Both the position numbers and the translations under genes were made by a program. DNA of 64,000 nucleotides, from assembly GCA_902793125.1 (NCBI GenBank), contig CADBCC010000006.1, positions 80,952-144,951 on the forward strand. Reading direction: 5' to 3'. The notes below the pieces were generated by a model. That model was not told where the DNA came from and made no database searches. It saw nothing but the letters and a program-made list of their open reading frames with translations. Source of the stretch: an uncultured Ruminococcus sp. Its GTDB lineage: Bacteria; Bacillota; Clostridia; Oscillospirales; Acutalibacteraceae. Shown here piece by piece: positions 16,156-23,529 of this stretch (the first letter of the stretch is position 1; every line of letters begins with the position of its first letter).

Positions 16156-16578
16156 TCACTCCTTGCTTTTTTTGCTTAAAATATCAATCGCTTTTGTCAG
16201 CGCGTCGGGGAGAGGTATTCCCATAAGCCCCGCGTTTTCGATTATTGAAATCGCTTCGTTAGCGCAGAAGCCGATTATTACCGCGTCGCGGATATAGTTT
16301 GTGCCGAGATGTAAATCGAGCCTGAACGCAATCATTACTATAATAAGCGTCATTCCTTTTCGGCAAAGGCCTTTCCAGCCCGCGCGGCTTTCGAGGGTTC
16401 CGCTGTCGGTTTTTTTGGAGTTTTTAAACACTCCCGCAACCATAATTCCGCTTACATAATCTATGCACATAAACATAATCAGCGTAATTATTCCGCTGCT
16501 CCAGCCTCCGAACAACGCGGCGAAAGCTCCGCCGAGCGCTCCGAAAAGCGCGCATAAGATTTCTTTAAGGCTAATCAT
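16156..16578 (-). CDS. Phage-type holin (toxin secretion/phage lysis family)
   Basis: 140 residues from the ATG at 16578, which overlaps the end of the upstream small gene. Three or four membrane segments (about 5-25, 28-45, 75-95 and 100-120) and the family sequence MCIDYVSGIMVAGVF match holins of the TcdE/Cph1 type (Holin_4). Such holins make pores that release endolysin or toxins. The stop overlaps the presumed endolysin start region. No other phage structural gene is near, so this is an orphan lysis module. Confidence 0.88.
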   Translation of the reverse strand: MISLKEILCALFGALGGAFAALFGGWSSGIITLIMFMCIDYVSGIMVAGVFKNSKKTDSGTLESRAGWKGLCRKGMTLIIVMIAFRLDLHLGTNYIRDAVIIGFCANEAISIIENAGLMGIPLPDALTKAIDILSKKSKE

Positions 16579-16756
16579 ACTTAACTTCCTCGTCGCTCGG
16601 AGTATCCTCCTCAATCTCGATAAAATTGTCCTTGCGCTCGCCTTTGGCGAGGTAGATTTCCTTTGCTCTGAGAGTTTGAGTTTCTCTGTCGGTAATTACC
16701 ATACCCTCGCTTGCGGTAAGTTTTCTAAGAGTTACTGTTTTACTTTCTAACTGCAT
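16571..16756 (-). CDS. Small acidic-tailed protein upstream of the holin
   Basis: 61 residues from the ATG at 16756 (AAAGGAG just before it; an in-frame ATG at 16771 lies upstream of that site). N-terminal MQLESKTVTLRKLTASEGMVIT, C-terminus rich in E and D. Its last codons overlap the holin start, so the three genes form one operon. Small proteins of this size and place occur before holins in clostridial prophages; function unknown. Confidence 0.75.
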   Translation of the reverse strand: MQLESKTVTLRKLTASEGMVITDRETQTLRAKEIYLAKGERKDNFIEIEEDTPSDEEVKYD

Positions 16757-16914
16757 ATTTTCTCCTTTCATAAAACGCTGTGCACTTATATATACAAAAA
16801 AGTTAAAAATTGCATATTTTTACGCAATTTTTAAAAACTTTTTCATTTTTTTATTTTTGGAATCATATAATTATCAGAAATACAGTTCCTATAAATAGAA
16901 AACAGGGTGATATA

Positions 16915-17751
16915 ATGCTTACGGCGTTGACTGTAAAAAACGTGATTCCTAAAAACTGTTTGGAAAAAATATTTAATAGATTAAGAGGAAATTCGATTAA
17001 AACTGAAATAAAGAGCGCGCGCGGAGTAGTTTTGCGCGATATAGTTTATATAAACCGAAACGGAAAAATAAACTGGTACGCGCTCGACGGCGAAATCGGA
17101 GCCCAGCGCAACCAGCTTTTGTGTACGGATAATATAATTTTTCCGAAGAATTCGGGGTTTAAACGGTTTGAGAATATTGAGTTTAAAATTCAGTTAGCCT
17201 GCAACTTAGGCGTTTATGTGCTTTCGAAGCTGAAAAGCGAAATCCCCGATATAAAAGTCGGGGTGTTTGATAAAAACGCCTGCTGTACCAATCTTTTGGA
17301 AGAGCTTATTAACTACAGCGCGAATATTGTTGTTGTAACCGATTATAAGGATGAATACGAGAATACCGCTGAAAGAATTGCTTTTTCCGAGGGCGCGGTT
17401 GTTTCCGTAAGCGAAAACCGCGACGCGCTGAGCGACTGTCCGCTTGTAATAGCGCCCGGGCAGATTAACGAAAGCCTGCCTGTTTCGGGCGGAGCGATTG
17501 TTCTTACCGCGTTCGCGCCGACGATTTGCGTAACGGGGCTTGTGTATTTCGACTACCATTTCCGTATGCCTAATATGTTCGATGAATTAAAACCCGAAAG
17601 CCTTAGCTGTGAGTATTTCGCGGGCGCGCTCTATACAAAAGGCAGGCAGTACGAACTCGGTTCAATAGTTCCTACTACCTGCTCTAACTTCAGCTCGTCC
17701 CAGACTCCGCGCTCAATCTGCGATTATCTTATACGCCTTTGCGGTAAATGA
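16915..17751 (+). CDS. Hypothetical protein with a Rossmann-like middle
   Basis: 278 residues from the ATG at 16915, which follows an AGGGTGAT site. The sequence has alternating strands and helices: KVGVFDKNACC near 115, NIVVVTDYKDEYENTAERI near 138, PLVIAPGQINESLPVSGGAIVLTAF near 178. It has a cysteine pair (ACC) and a final KGRQYELGSIVPTTC. This could be a nucleotide- or metabolite-binding fold, but no family is recognised. It is divergent from the lysis operon and followed by a strong terminator. Confidence 0.7.
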   Translation: MLTALTVKNVIPKNCLEKIFNRLRGNSIKTEIKSARGVVLRDIVYINRNGKINWYALDGEIGAQRNQLLCTDNIIFPKNSGFKRFENIEFKIQLACNLGVYVLSKLKSEIPDIKVGVFDKNACCTNLLEELINYSANIVVVTDYKDEYENTAERIAFSEGAVVSVSENRDALSDCPLVIAPGQINESLPVSGGAIVLTAFAPTICVTGLVYFDYHFRMPNMFDELKPESLSCEYFAGALYTKGRQYELGSIVPTTCSNFSSSQTPRSICDYLIRLCGK

Positions 17752-17753
17752 AA

Positions 17754-17787
17754 CTGAGCCGCCGCTTGACGCGGCGGCTCAGCGTTT
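17754..17787 (+). terminator. GC-rich terminator
   Basis: CTGAGCCGCCGC pairs with GCGGCGGCTCAG around TTGAC, followed by GTTT. It starts 3 bases after the stop at 17751. Confidence 0.85.
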
Positions 17788-17822
17788 AGCTGAATTATTT
17801 AACTTTTACCTTGAATAAACTT

Positions 17823-18458
17823 TTATTTTGAAAGCTTGTTGTGAGCCAGTCGGGTGAGTACTGCGATTAAGTACGTCGCGATTAAAATAACCGGCATTGA
17901 AATATACCAGAAACCGCCTCGGTTAAAAGTATAAAAATCCATCCAACCGCCGTTTTTCTCTCCGATAATTACAACTTCAAAAAGATAAACCGCTCCGTAT
18001 AAAACGCACGGAATAAGCGCTAAAAAGGTTTCGGAGAATTTTATTTTTGAGTCGGTCTCCAAAAACACAAAGGTAACAAACGCCGCGAGCGGTCCCGTCA
18101 GATGCATATGAAAAGATGTATCAAAAAGCAAAAACTTAATATCGTACTGCGGAAGCAACAGCGTCATTACGGTTATAAAAGTAAGCATTACCGATACCAT
18201 TCCGACGTATTTAAACACTATCGCGCCGTGCGGAACTTTATCTCTTTTGCCGCGCAAAACCTGAACCTCAAAAGGGATTAAAACAAGCGAGCTTAACGCG
18301 GCTAATATGTTTGAGTCCGTGGTGAAAAATTTGTAGGAATCAACGCCGTTTTCAACAAGCGGATTACTGCTGTAAAAATAGTACGAAACCGCTATCGCGC
18401 CTGTCGCGAGTACAACTAAAATATTTATAATAAGCGCGGCTAAAATCTTTTTGTTCAT
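17823..18458 (-). CDS. Polytopic membrane protein (FAR-17a/AIG1-like or Pr6Pr-like)
   Basis: 211 residues from the ATG at 18458 (AAGGTGAT upstream). Six hydrophobic segments. The first loop has YKFFTTDSNIL and the fourth segment begins HMHLTGPLAAFVTFVFLE; the tyrosine/threonine-rich first loop and the conserved histidine after TM3 are seen in FAR-17a/AIG1-like and Pr6Pr proteins. Enzymatic role in bacteria is not established. Stands alone between a terminator and the second repeat array. Confidence 0.75.
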   Translation of the reverse strand: MNKKILAALIINILVVLATGAIAVSYYFYSSNPLVENGVDSYKFFTTDSNILAALSSLVLIPFEVQVLRGKRDKVPHGAIVFKYVGMVSVMLTFITVMTLLLPQYDIKFLLFDTSFHMHLTGPLAAFVTFVFLETDSKIKFSETFLALIPCVLYGAVYLFEVVIIGEKNGGWMDFYTFNRGGFWYISMPVILIATYLIAVLTRLAHNKLSK

Positions 18459-18531
18459 AATTATCACCTTTTTTAATTATACACTTTTGTTTCAAAAAAA
18501 TCTACCCGATAAAGCTAATTGTGAAAACAGG

Positions 18532-18674
18532 GGGTGATCTGTGTTGATGAATTAAAAAACTTCGTCCTCGCTTGTGAAATCGGCGGAGAGCTAAAAAGCG
18601 GGCTAAATCCAGTCCGCTGAAAACAATCACACAGGATTGTTTTCCGAGACGCGGACATTAAAAAATAATCACCC
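18532..18674 (-). repeat. Structured repeat family, copy X1 (minus orientation)
   Basis: 143 bp with perfect ends GGGTGAT/ATCACCC. Read on the minus strand it has GTCCGC/GCGGAC around GAAAACAATC/GATTGTTTTC, then CACAAGCGAGGACGAAGTTTT, the same conserved block as copies A1-A5. Flanked by near-direct repeats ACCCGATAA...AACAGGGGGTGATCT. Confidence 0.85.
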
Positions 18675-18698
18675 GATAAGGTTCAATATATAAACAGG

Positions 18699-18919
18699 GG
18701 GTGATCTATGTTGATGAATGAGAAAACTCAGTCCTCGCTTGTGAAATCGGCGGAGGAGACGGAATAAAAATCGGTATATAGCTTTACCGCGCCCAGCCCG
18801 GAATATAGTCGTCCGTCTCGCGCTAATAACGCGTTCGCCATACTCCTTATTCCGCGCAGCGCTTTTGCTCCCTTCATCCGCCGCAGGCGGCGGTCGCAAC
18901 GCTACCTTCAACTCCGATC
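18699..18919 (-). repeat. Structured repeat family, copy X2, interrupted by the 113-bp element
   Basis: Starts GGGTGATCT and has the conserved GCGAGGAC block on the minus strand, then is interrupted at 18793-18905. Ends at CGATC followed by a copy of the left half of the tRNA-cluster terminator. Confidence 0.75.
18793..18905 (+). repeat. 113-bp secondary repeat, copy 2
   Basis: Same length and ends as the copy at 14011-14123 and on the same strand, although the host repeat is in the opposite orientation. The short variable stem here is CGCG...CGCG instead of CTC...GAG. Confidence 0.8.
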
Positions 18920-18976
18920 TATTATAAAAAAGCAGGAAGCACAGGCTCTTATTATAACTTTTATGTAGAGGAAGGG

Positions 18977-19115
18977 GGGTGATCTGCGTTGATGAATTAA
19001 AAAACCTCGCCCTCGCTTGTGAAATCGGCGGAGAGCTAAAAAGCGGGCTAAATCCAGTCCGCTGAAAACAGTCACACCGGACTGTTTTCCGAGACGCGGA
19101 CATTCAAGTTCGATC
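18977..19115 (-). repeat. Structured repeat family, copy X3
   Basis: Almost identical to X1 but the inner hairpin reads GAAAACAGTC/GACTGTTTTC, and the outer GTCCGC/GCGGAC is kept. It abuts the terminator of the tRNA cluster (CGATCTATTATAAAAAAGC at 19111). Confidence 0.85.
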
Positions 19116-19121
19116 TATTAT

Positions 19122-19158
19122 AAAAAAGCAGGAAGCACAGTTGTGCTTCCTGCTTTTT
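19122..19158 (-). terminator. Terminator of the tRNA cluster
   Basis: AAAAAGCAGGAAGCACA pairs with TGTGCTTCCTGCTTTTT, beginning right at the CCA end of tRNA-Leu. A half copy of the left arm with its flank occurs at 18915-18944. Confidence 0.9.
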
Positions 19159-19245
19159 GGTGCTGGTGATCGGACTTGAACCGATACGGATTATTAGTCC
19201 GAGGGATTTTAAGTCCCTTGTGTCTGCCTATTCCACCACACCAGC
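19158..19245 (-). tRNA. tRNA-Leu (anticodon TAA)
   Basis: 88 nt including encoded CCA. The acceptor GCTGGTG/CACCAGC pairs, the anticodon loop is CTTAAAA, there is a long variable arm, and the T-arm is GGTTCAAGTCC. The last of three minus-strand tRNAs. Confidence 0.97.
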
Positions 19246-19282
19246 TAATAAGACGGGTAACAAGGTTAACCTTGTTACCCTG

Positions 19283-19357
19283 TGGTGACCCGGACGAGAA
19301 TCGAACTCGTGTTACCGCCGTGAAAGGGCGGTGTCTTGACCGCTTGACCACCGGGCC
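19283..19357 (-). tRNA. tRNA-Glu (anticodon TTC)
   Basis: 75 nt including encoded CCA. The acceptor GGCCCGG pairs with CCGGGTC, and the anticodon loop CTTTCAC is held by CCGCC/GGCGG. The middle gene of the cluster. Confidence 0.97.
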
Positions 19358-19361
19358 TTAT

Positions 19362-19438
19362 TGGTAGCGGAAATAGGACTTGAACCTACGACACTTCGGG
19401 TATGAACCGAATGCTCTAGCCAGCTGAGCTATTCCGCC
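19362..19438 (-). tRNA. tRNA-Met, elongator (anticodon CAT)
   Basis: 77 nt including encoded CCA. The acceptor GGCGGAA/TTCCGCT and anticodon loop TTCATAC lie in a TTCGG/CCGAA stem. It lacks the three G-C pairs typical of initiator tRNA in the anticodon stem, so it is the elongator. Confidence 0.95.
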
Positions 19439-19591
19439 TTATTTTCTGACGTATAAAGTCAGCATTAGTTATTCTATAATAAAAGCCCCGATTTGTCAAT
19501 ACCTTTTTGGGAAAATATTTCGCTTTTACGGCTTTTTATCTTGAATTATCAAGCATTATATATTATTGTTTTAAACTTATTATGGTTGTTT

Positions 19592-19816
19592 TTATTTTAG
19601 TAATTCATTGTAAGATATTTCGAGAACTTCGACAATCGTTTTTAGTTCATCCAAATATATATGTCTTTGTCCTACCTCAATTTTCGCAAGCGCGCTTCTG
19701 GTTAAATCACAGCCGTTTACCTGAAGCTTCGCGGAAAATTCTTCTTGTGTAATGTTTTTTGATTTTCGGACTTTCCTTATTTTTTGACCTATTTTTTTAT
19801 CATAGCTTATATCCAT
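19592..19816 (-). CDS. XRE-family transcriptional regulator
   Basis: 74 residues; almost the whole protein is a Cro/C1-type helix-turn-helix (IGQKIRKVRKSKNITQEEFSAKL, then LTRSALAKIEVGQRHIYLDELKTI). Single small gene facing the tRNA cluster. No partner toxin is visible. It may control itself or the divergent surface-protein gene that starts 128 bases away. Confidence 0.9.
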   Translation of the reverse strand: MDISYDKKIGQKIRKVRKSKNITQEEFSAKLQVNGCDLTRSALAKIEVGQRHIYLDELKTIVEVLEISYNELLK

Positions 19817-19943
19817 AGTTAATCCGCCTTGCGCTAATTCAGAACATTTCCGTTGACTTTATTGTATGCGTATGTTATTTTATTTATATAGTAATTGTAT
19901 AAATACTATGAATTGTAAACAGGGTGAAAAGGAGGTTTTGAAG

Positions 19944-21041
19944 TTGAAAAAAATAATTACATTATTATTAACATTTTGTATAATGCTTACTTCAATAAGT
20001 GTTGTATCCGTAAACGCCAAGAAAAAAGTTTATTCCTATAACAGTAAAACAAAAAAACTTACTATCAGCATTAAGGGAAAAATGCAATATGATAATGAGA
20101 ATGCACCTTGGATACACATTAAGCAGCCCAATCATATCGTGTTTAAAAGCGGAATTACAAGCATAGCAAAAGCTGGATTCGAGTTTAGCGTAGAAGGAAA
20201 TACCGGTCATAGAAAAAACTACTACGATCGAATTAAAACAGTTAAACTGCCTAATACGATAAAAAAGATTAACTCATATGCTTTTGCTAATTGCAATAAA
20301 TTAAACGAAATAAATATACCTAAAAGTGTTAAATCAATTGGAGATTCTGCCTTTGAGGATTGTAAAAACATCAAAAAGATTACTTTGCCTAAAAGCGCAA
20401 AAACAATTGGGGCGTCGGCATTCGCGGGCTGTTCAAAGCTAAAGAAAATAACAATTCCTAAAGGAAATCAAAAGATTTCATCGGGGCTTCTGTATGGTTG
20501 CAAAAAATTAAAAACGGTTAAAATATATAAAGGTATAGAAAAAATTGAACATGAAGCTTTTGAATTTTGCAAGCAATTAAACAGCATAAGGTTGCCATCC
20601 TCTGTAAAAAAGATTGGTTATAGCGCGTTCAAGGATTGTAAAAAAATAAAGAAAATTAATCTTCCTGATTCTATCAAAGAAATAGGAGAAGGAGCATTTT
20701 GGGATTGCTATTCTTTAAAATCAATTAAGTTACCTAAAGAATTAAAAACAATTAAAAATTTTACATTTTTTTCTTGTAAAAAACTTAATAAAGTAACAAT
20801 TCAAAATCAGGTTACGAAAATAGGAAATTTCGCTTTTGCAGATTGTCGAAATCTCAAAATAGTAACAATTCCCAAAAGTGTAACAAAGATAGGAACTCGT
20901 GCACTTGGTTATAAGTATTCGCCGACAGATGACGATGATGGTAGATATTTGTGTATAAAAGGCTTTACAATAAAAGGGTATAAAGGTACAGCCGCAGAAA
21001 AGTACGCTAAGAAGAACGGTTTTAAATTCGTAACAATATAA
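19944..21041 (+). CDS. Secreted BspA-type leucine-rich-repeat protein
   Basis: 365 residues. A TTG start at 19944 is chosen because AAAAGGAGG ends 8 nt before it; no ATG is suitably placed. Signal peptide of about 26 residues ending in NAKKK. Then about nine LRR_5 repeats of 23 residues with the pattern AF-x-x-C-x-x-L-x-x-I-x-L-P-x-x-V/I-x-x-I (first near residue 100). Such proteins are surface adhesins or ligand binders in gut Clostridia. No wall-anchor motif is present at the C-terminus. Confidence 0.85.
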   Translation: MKKIITLLLTFCIMLTSISVVSVNAKKKVYSYNSKTKKLTISIKGKMQYDNENAPWIHIKQPNHIVFKSGITSIAKAGFEFSVEGNTGHRKNYYDRIKTVKLPNTIKKINSYAFANCNKLNEINIPKSVKSIGDSAFEDCKNIKKITLPKSAKTIGASAFAGCSKLKKITIPKGNQKISSGLLYGCKKLKTVKIYKGIEKIEHEAFEFCKQLNSIRLPSSVKKIGYSAFKDCKKIKKINLPDSIKEIGEGAFWDCYSLKSIKLPKELKTIKNFTFFSCKKLNKVTIQNQVTKIGNFAFADCRNLKIVTIPKSVTKIGTRALGYKYSPTDDDDGRYLCIKGFTIKGYKGTAAEKYAKKNGFKFVTI

Positions 21042-21055
21042 ATAATGCAAAACTA

Positions 21056-21090
21056 AGGGCGGAATGTTCACCGAACATTCCGCCTAAACT
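21056..21090. terminator. Bidirectional terminator
   Basis: GGCGGAATGTTC pairs with GAACATTCCGCC around ACC, between the convergent LRR-protein and glucokinase genes. Confidence 0.9.
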
Positions 21091-21104
21091 TTTACCTCTT
21101 ACCT

Positions 21105-22073
21105 TTACAGGCTTGCCGCTCCGATAATACCCGCGTCGTTGCCGAGTGTAGCCGCGCAGATCTGAGTCTGTTTGTCGTTGTGCTTTGTAATACGCTCAGC
21201 TTCAACAATAGCCCTTACGGGAGCTAAGAGGTTTTCGCCCTGTTTGCTTACACCGCCGCCGATGCAGAGTACGTCGGGCTGGAAGATGTTGATTACGTTA
21301 ACTATACCGCAGGCAAGGTAGCTTATATAATTGTCGATAACTTCCTTGCCGGTTGAGTCGCCCGCTAACATTGCGTCCCACGGGGTTTTGCCTGTAACAT
21401 TGTTCATATCTCCGCCTACCGCGTCGAGCATATATGAGAATTCCGCTTTTTCGTTTACAATAGCGTCCTTAGTCTGGTTGATAAGCGCTGTTGCCGAAGC
21501 GTAAGCTTCCCAGCATCCGCGCCTTCCGCAGCCGCATTTTTTACCGTCTTTTACAATTACCATATGTCCGAGCTCCGCGCCCGCGAAATTGGAACCGCTG
21601 TAGATTTTTCCGTCGATAACTATACCGCCGCCGACGCCTGTGCCTAAAGTGATTGCGACAGCGTTTTTGCAGCCTTTAGCCGAACCCGCTAAAAACTCTC
21701 CTAAAGCCGCGGCGTTAGCGTCGTTTTCAATTTTTACATATTTATGGAGACGTTCCTCCATCATCTTGCTGACTTCCCAGTTTTTAAAGAAAAGGTTGGG
21801 AGATGTTTCTACAATTCTCGTTTCGGGATTAACCGCGCCCGGAACACCGATTCCGATATACGCGATATCATCCATTGTAAGTTTAGCTTTTTTAATTGCT
21901 TTTTTTACAACGTCCGCCATCGAATCGCATACATCCGCCTCGGGACGGGGGATAGCTGTTTTGCACTCAGCCTTAGCTATAATTTCATATTCAGATTTTC
22001 TTGAATCATGACGAACGACACCCGCTACTATATTAGTGCCGCCGAGGTCAATGCCTACTCTGTATTCTACCAT
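21105..22073 (-). CDS. glcK: ROK-family glucokinase
   Basis: 322 residues. The N-terminal phosphate-binding loop GIDLGGTN (8-15), the second glycine loop LGTGVGGGIV near 143, the ROK signature with catalytic DANAAALGE near 118, and the zinc site GHMVIVKDGKKCGCGRRGCWE near 170 are all present. It phosphorylates glucose to glucose-6-phosphate with ATP, the first step after starch degradation and glucose uptake, which fits the starch locus later in the window. Monocistronic, convergent with the LRR gene. Confidence 0.93.
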   Translation of the reverse strand: MVEYRVGIDLGGTNIVAGVVRHDSRKSEYEIIAKAECKTAIPRPEADVCDSMADVVKKAIKKAKLTMDDIAYIGIGVPGAVNPETRIVETSPNLFFKNWEVSKMMEERLHKYVKIENDANAAALGEFLAGSAKGCKNAVAITLGTGVGGGIVIDGKIYSGSNFAGAELGHMVIVKDGKKCGCGRRGCWEAYASATALINQTKDAIVNEKAEFSYMLDAVGGDMNNVTGKTPWDAMLAGDSTGKEVIDNYISYLACGIVNVINIFQPDVLCIGGGVSKQGENLLAPVRAIVEAERITKHNDKQTQICAATLGNDAGIIGAASL

Positions 22074-22267
22074 TGGAAAACCCCTCCGTTATTAAAATAA
22101 AAATCTGCATATCCATTATATCAGCCATATTATAAAAAGTCTATAGAAAAACGGATTTTTATCAGCATTTTTTTAAAATTCAAAAATCGGTAAAAAAGAG
22201 AAAAAACGAGAATTTTTGAGTATAAAAGAGATTAAGATTTCTAAATTAAAAAAATCGCAAAAAACTA

Positions 22268-22296
22268 TTGACAATGCCGTTTGTGATTGTTATAAT
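22268..22296 (+). promoter_or_regulatory. Promoter of rplM-rpsI
   Basis: Perfect TTGACA, 17-base spacer, perfect TATAAT. The leader before rplM is about 40 bases, too short for a known L13 leader structure. Confidence 0.9.
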
Positions 22297-22340
22297 AGTC
22301 AGGCACTAAAAAGTTATTTAAAGAATCAGGAGGAACCACT

Positions 22341-22769
22341 ATGTCAACTTATATGGCAAAAAAAGGTGATATTGACCGCAAGTGGTATGTAATTGACGCG
22401 GCAGGCAAACGCTTAGGCCGTGTAGCCGCTGAAGCCGCTGTGCTTCTCAGAGGTAAGCATAAGCCCACTTTTACTCCCCACGTTGATTGCGGAGATCACG
22501 TAATTATTATCAACTGTAAAGATGTAGTATTAACCGGTAACAAGCTCACTCAGAAGAAGTGGCAGCGTCACACAGGTTATATCGGCCATCTTAAAGAAAC
22601 ACGTTATGATACACTTATGGCAACTCGTCCCACAAAGGCTATGGAGCTTGCCGTTAAGGGTATGATTCCGTCAAATACTATCGGCAGAAGCGCTCTTTTA
22701 AGACTTCGTCTTTTTGAAGGCGCTGAACACAACCACCAGGCTCAGAAGCCTGAGGCTGTAGAAGTTTAA
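22341..22769 (+). CDS. rplM: 50S ribosomal protein L13
   Basis: 142 residues, the normal size. Typical L13 sequence: [17 protein letters not shown] at the start, [24 protein letters not shown] in the middle and VKGMIPSN near 115. AGGAGG ribosome site. It binds 23S rRNA early in 50S assembly. First gene of the conserved rplM-rpsI pair. Confidence 0.98.
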   Translation: MSTYMAKKGDIDRKWYVIDAAGKRLGRVAAEAAVLLRGKHKPTFTPHVDCGDHVIIINCKDVVLTGNKLTQKKWQRHTGYIGHLKETRYDTLMATRPTKAMELAVKGMIPSNTIGRSALLRLRLFEGAEHNHQAQKPEAVEV

Positions 22770-22786
22770 GAAGGAGGCGGAAAATT

Positions 22787-23188
22787 ATGTACGATAAGAC
22801 ACCTTATTTTTACGGTACAGGAAGAAGAAAGTCTTCCGTAGCTCGTGTAAGACTTTATCAGGGTACAGGTAAAGTTACAATCAACGACAGAGATATCGAT
22901 GATTATTTCGGTCTTGAAACATTAAAGCTCATCGTTCGCCAGCCCTTAGAGCTTACTGAAACAGGCGAAAAATTTGACGTAGTTTGCCGTGTAAACGGCG
23001 GCGGCGTTACAGGCCAGGCGGGCGCTATCCGCCACGGTATTTCCCGCGCGCTTCTCCAGTACGACAGCGAGGCTCTTCGTCCCGCCCTTAAGAAGGCAGG
23101 CTTCCTCACTCGTGACCCGAGAATGAAGGAAAGAAAGAAATACGGTCTCAAAGGAGCCCGTCGCGCGCCTCAGTTCTCAAAGAGATAA
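22787..23188 (+). CDS. rpsI: 30S ribosomal protein S9
   Basis: 133 residues; starts 17 nt after rplM with AAGGAGG. The N-terminal [13 protein letters not shown] and the C-terminal tail [11 protein letters not shown] (basic tail reaching the P-site tRNA) are as in the family. The last 18 bases of the gene, CAGTTCTCAAAGAGATAA, recur three more times downstream (23327, 24978, 25134), the pattern left by integration at this gene's 3' end. Confidence 0.98.
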   Translation: MYDKTPYFYGTGRRKSSVARVRLYQGTGKVTINDRDIDDYFGLETLKLIVRQPLELTETGEKFDVVCRVNGGGVTGQAGAIRHGISRALLQYDSEALRPALKKAGFLTRDPRMKERKKYGLKGARRAPQFSKR

Positions 23189-23326
23189 CAATTACATTTG
23201 TTATATTACAAGCCTTCCGATTTTCGGGAGGTTTGTTTCTTTTTGACCACAGAGGCGTCCTCGTCGGCATAGCCGACTGCGGCGGAGCTAAAAACAGTCC
23301 GCCGGACTGTTTTCTTAACGCTCCGA
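23171..23326 (+). repeat. rpsI-end repeat unit, copy Y1 (156 bp)
   Basis: The unit comprises the rpsI 3' end, a terminator, then GACCACAGAGGCGTCCTCG and a structured part whose minus strand reads GGAGC/GCTCC around AAAACAGTCC/GGACTGTTTT, followed by GTCGGC/GCCGAC. A second unit of exactly the same length is at 24978-25133. The hairpin design is that of the A and X repeats. Confidence 0.85.
23211..23243 (+). terminator. Terminator of rplM-rpsI
   Basis: CCTTCCGATTTTCGGGAGG hairpin followed by TTTGTTTCTTTTT. It is repeated at the same place in the unit at 24978. Confidence 0.85.
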
Positions 23327-23345
23327 CAGCTTCTCAAAGAGATAA
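23327..23345 (+). repeat. rpsI 3'-end scar, copy 2
   Basis: CAGCTTCTCAAAGAGATAA, one base longer than the rpsI end. A second hairpin terminator (AAGGCTTCC...GGGAGCCTT, then T run) follows at 23370-23400. Confidence 0.8.
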
Positions 23346-23445
23346 TTTTATTGTTATCGACTTTATCAAGGCTTCCGTTTTTCGGGAGCCTTGTTTTTTG
23401 TTGATCATATTTCTCAAAAAACTTTGTATTATTTGTCAAAAAATC

Positions 23446-23474
23446 TTGACATTCTGTTAATCGACCAGTATAAT
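23446..23474 (+). promoter_or_regulatory. Promoter of the nucleotidyltransferase-like gene
   Basis: TTGACA, 17-base spacer, TATAAT, 56 bases before the GTG start. Confidence 0.85.
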
Positions 23475-23529
23475 ATAATGATTTAGATTTAAGTCTAATT
23501 GGACGGATGTGGGCAGAAAGGAGAGTACA

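Noticed and set aside
19118-19367. Open frames overlapping the tRNA cluster on both strands
   Set aside because: They lie over three well-formed tRNA genes and a terminator.
22303-22340. L13 leader regulatory RNA before rplM
   Set aside because: The leader is about 40 bases, too short for the known structure, and I see no stem matching it.
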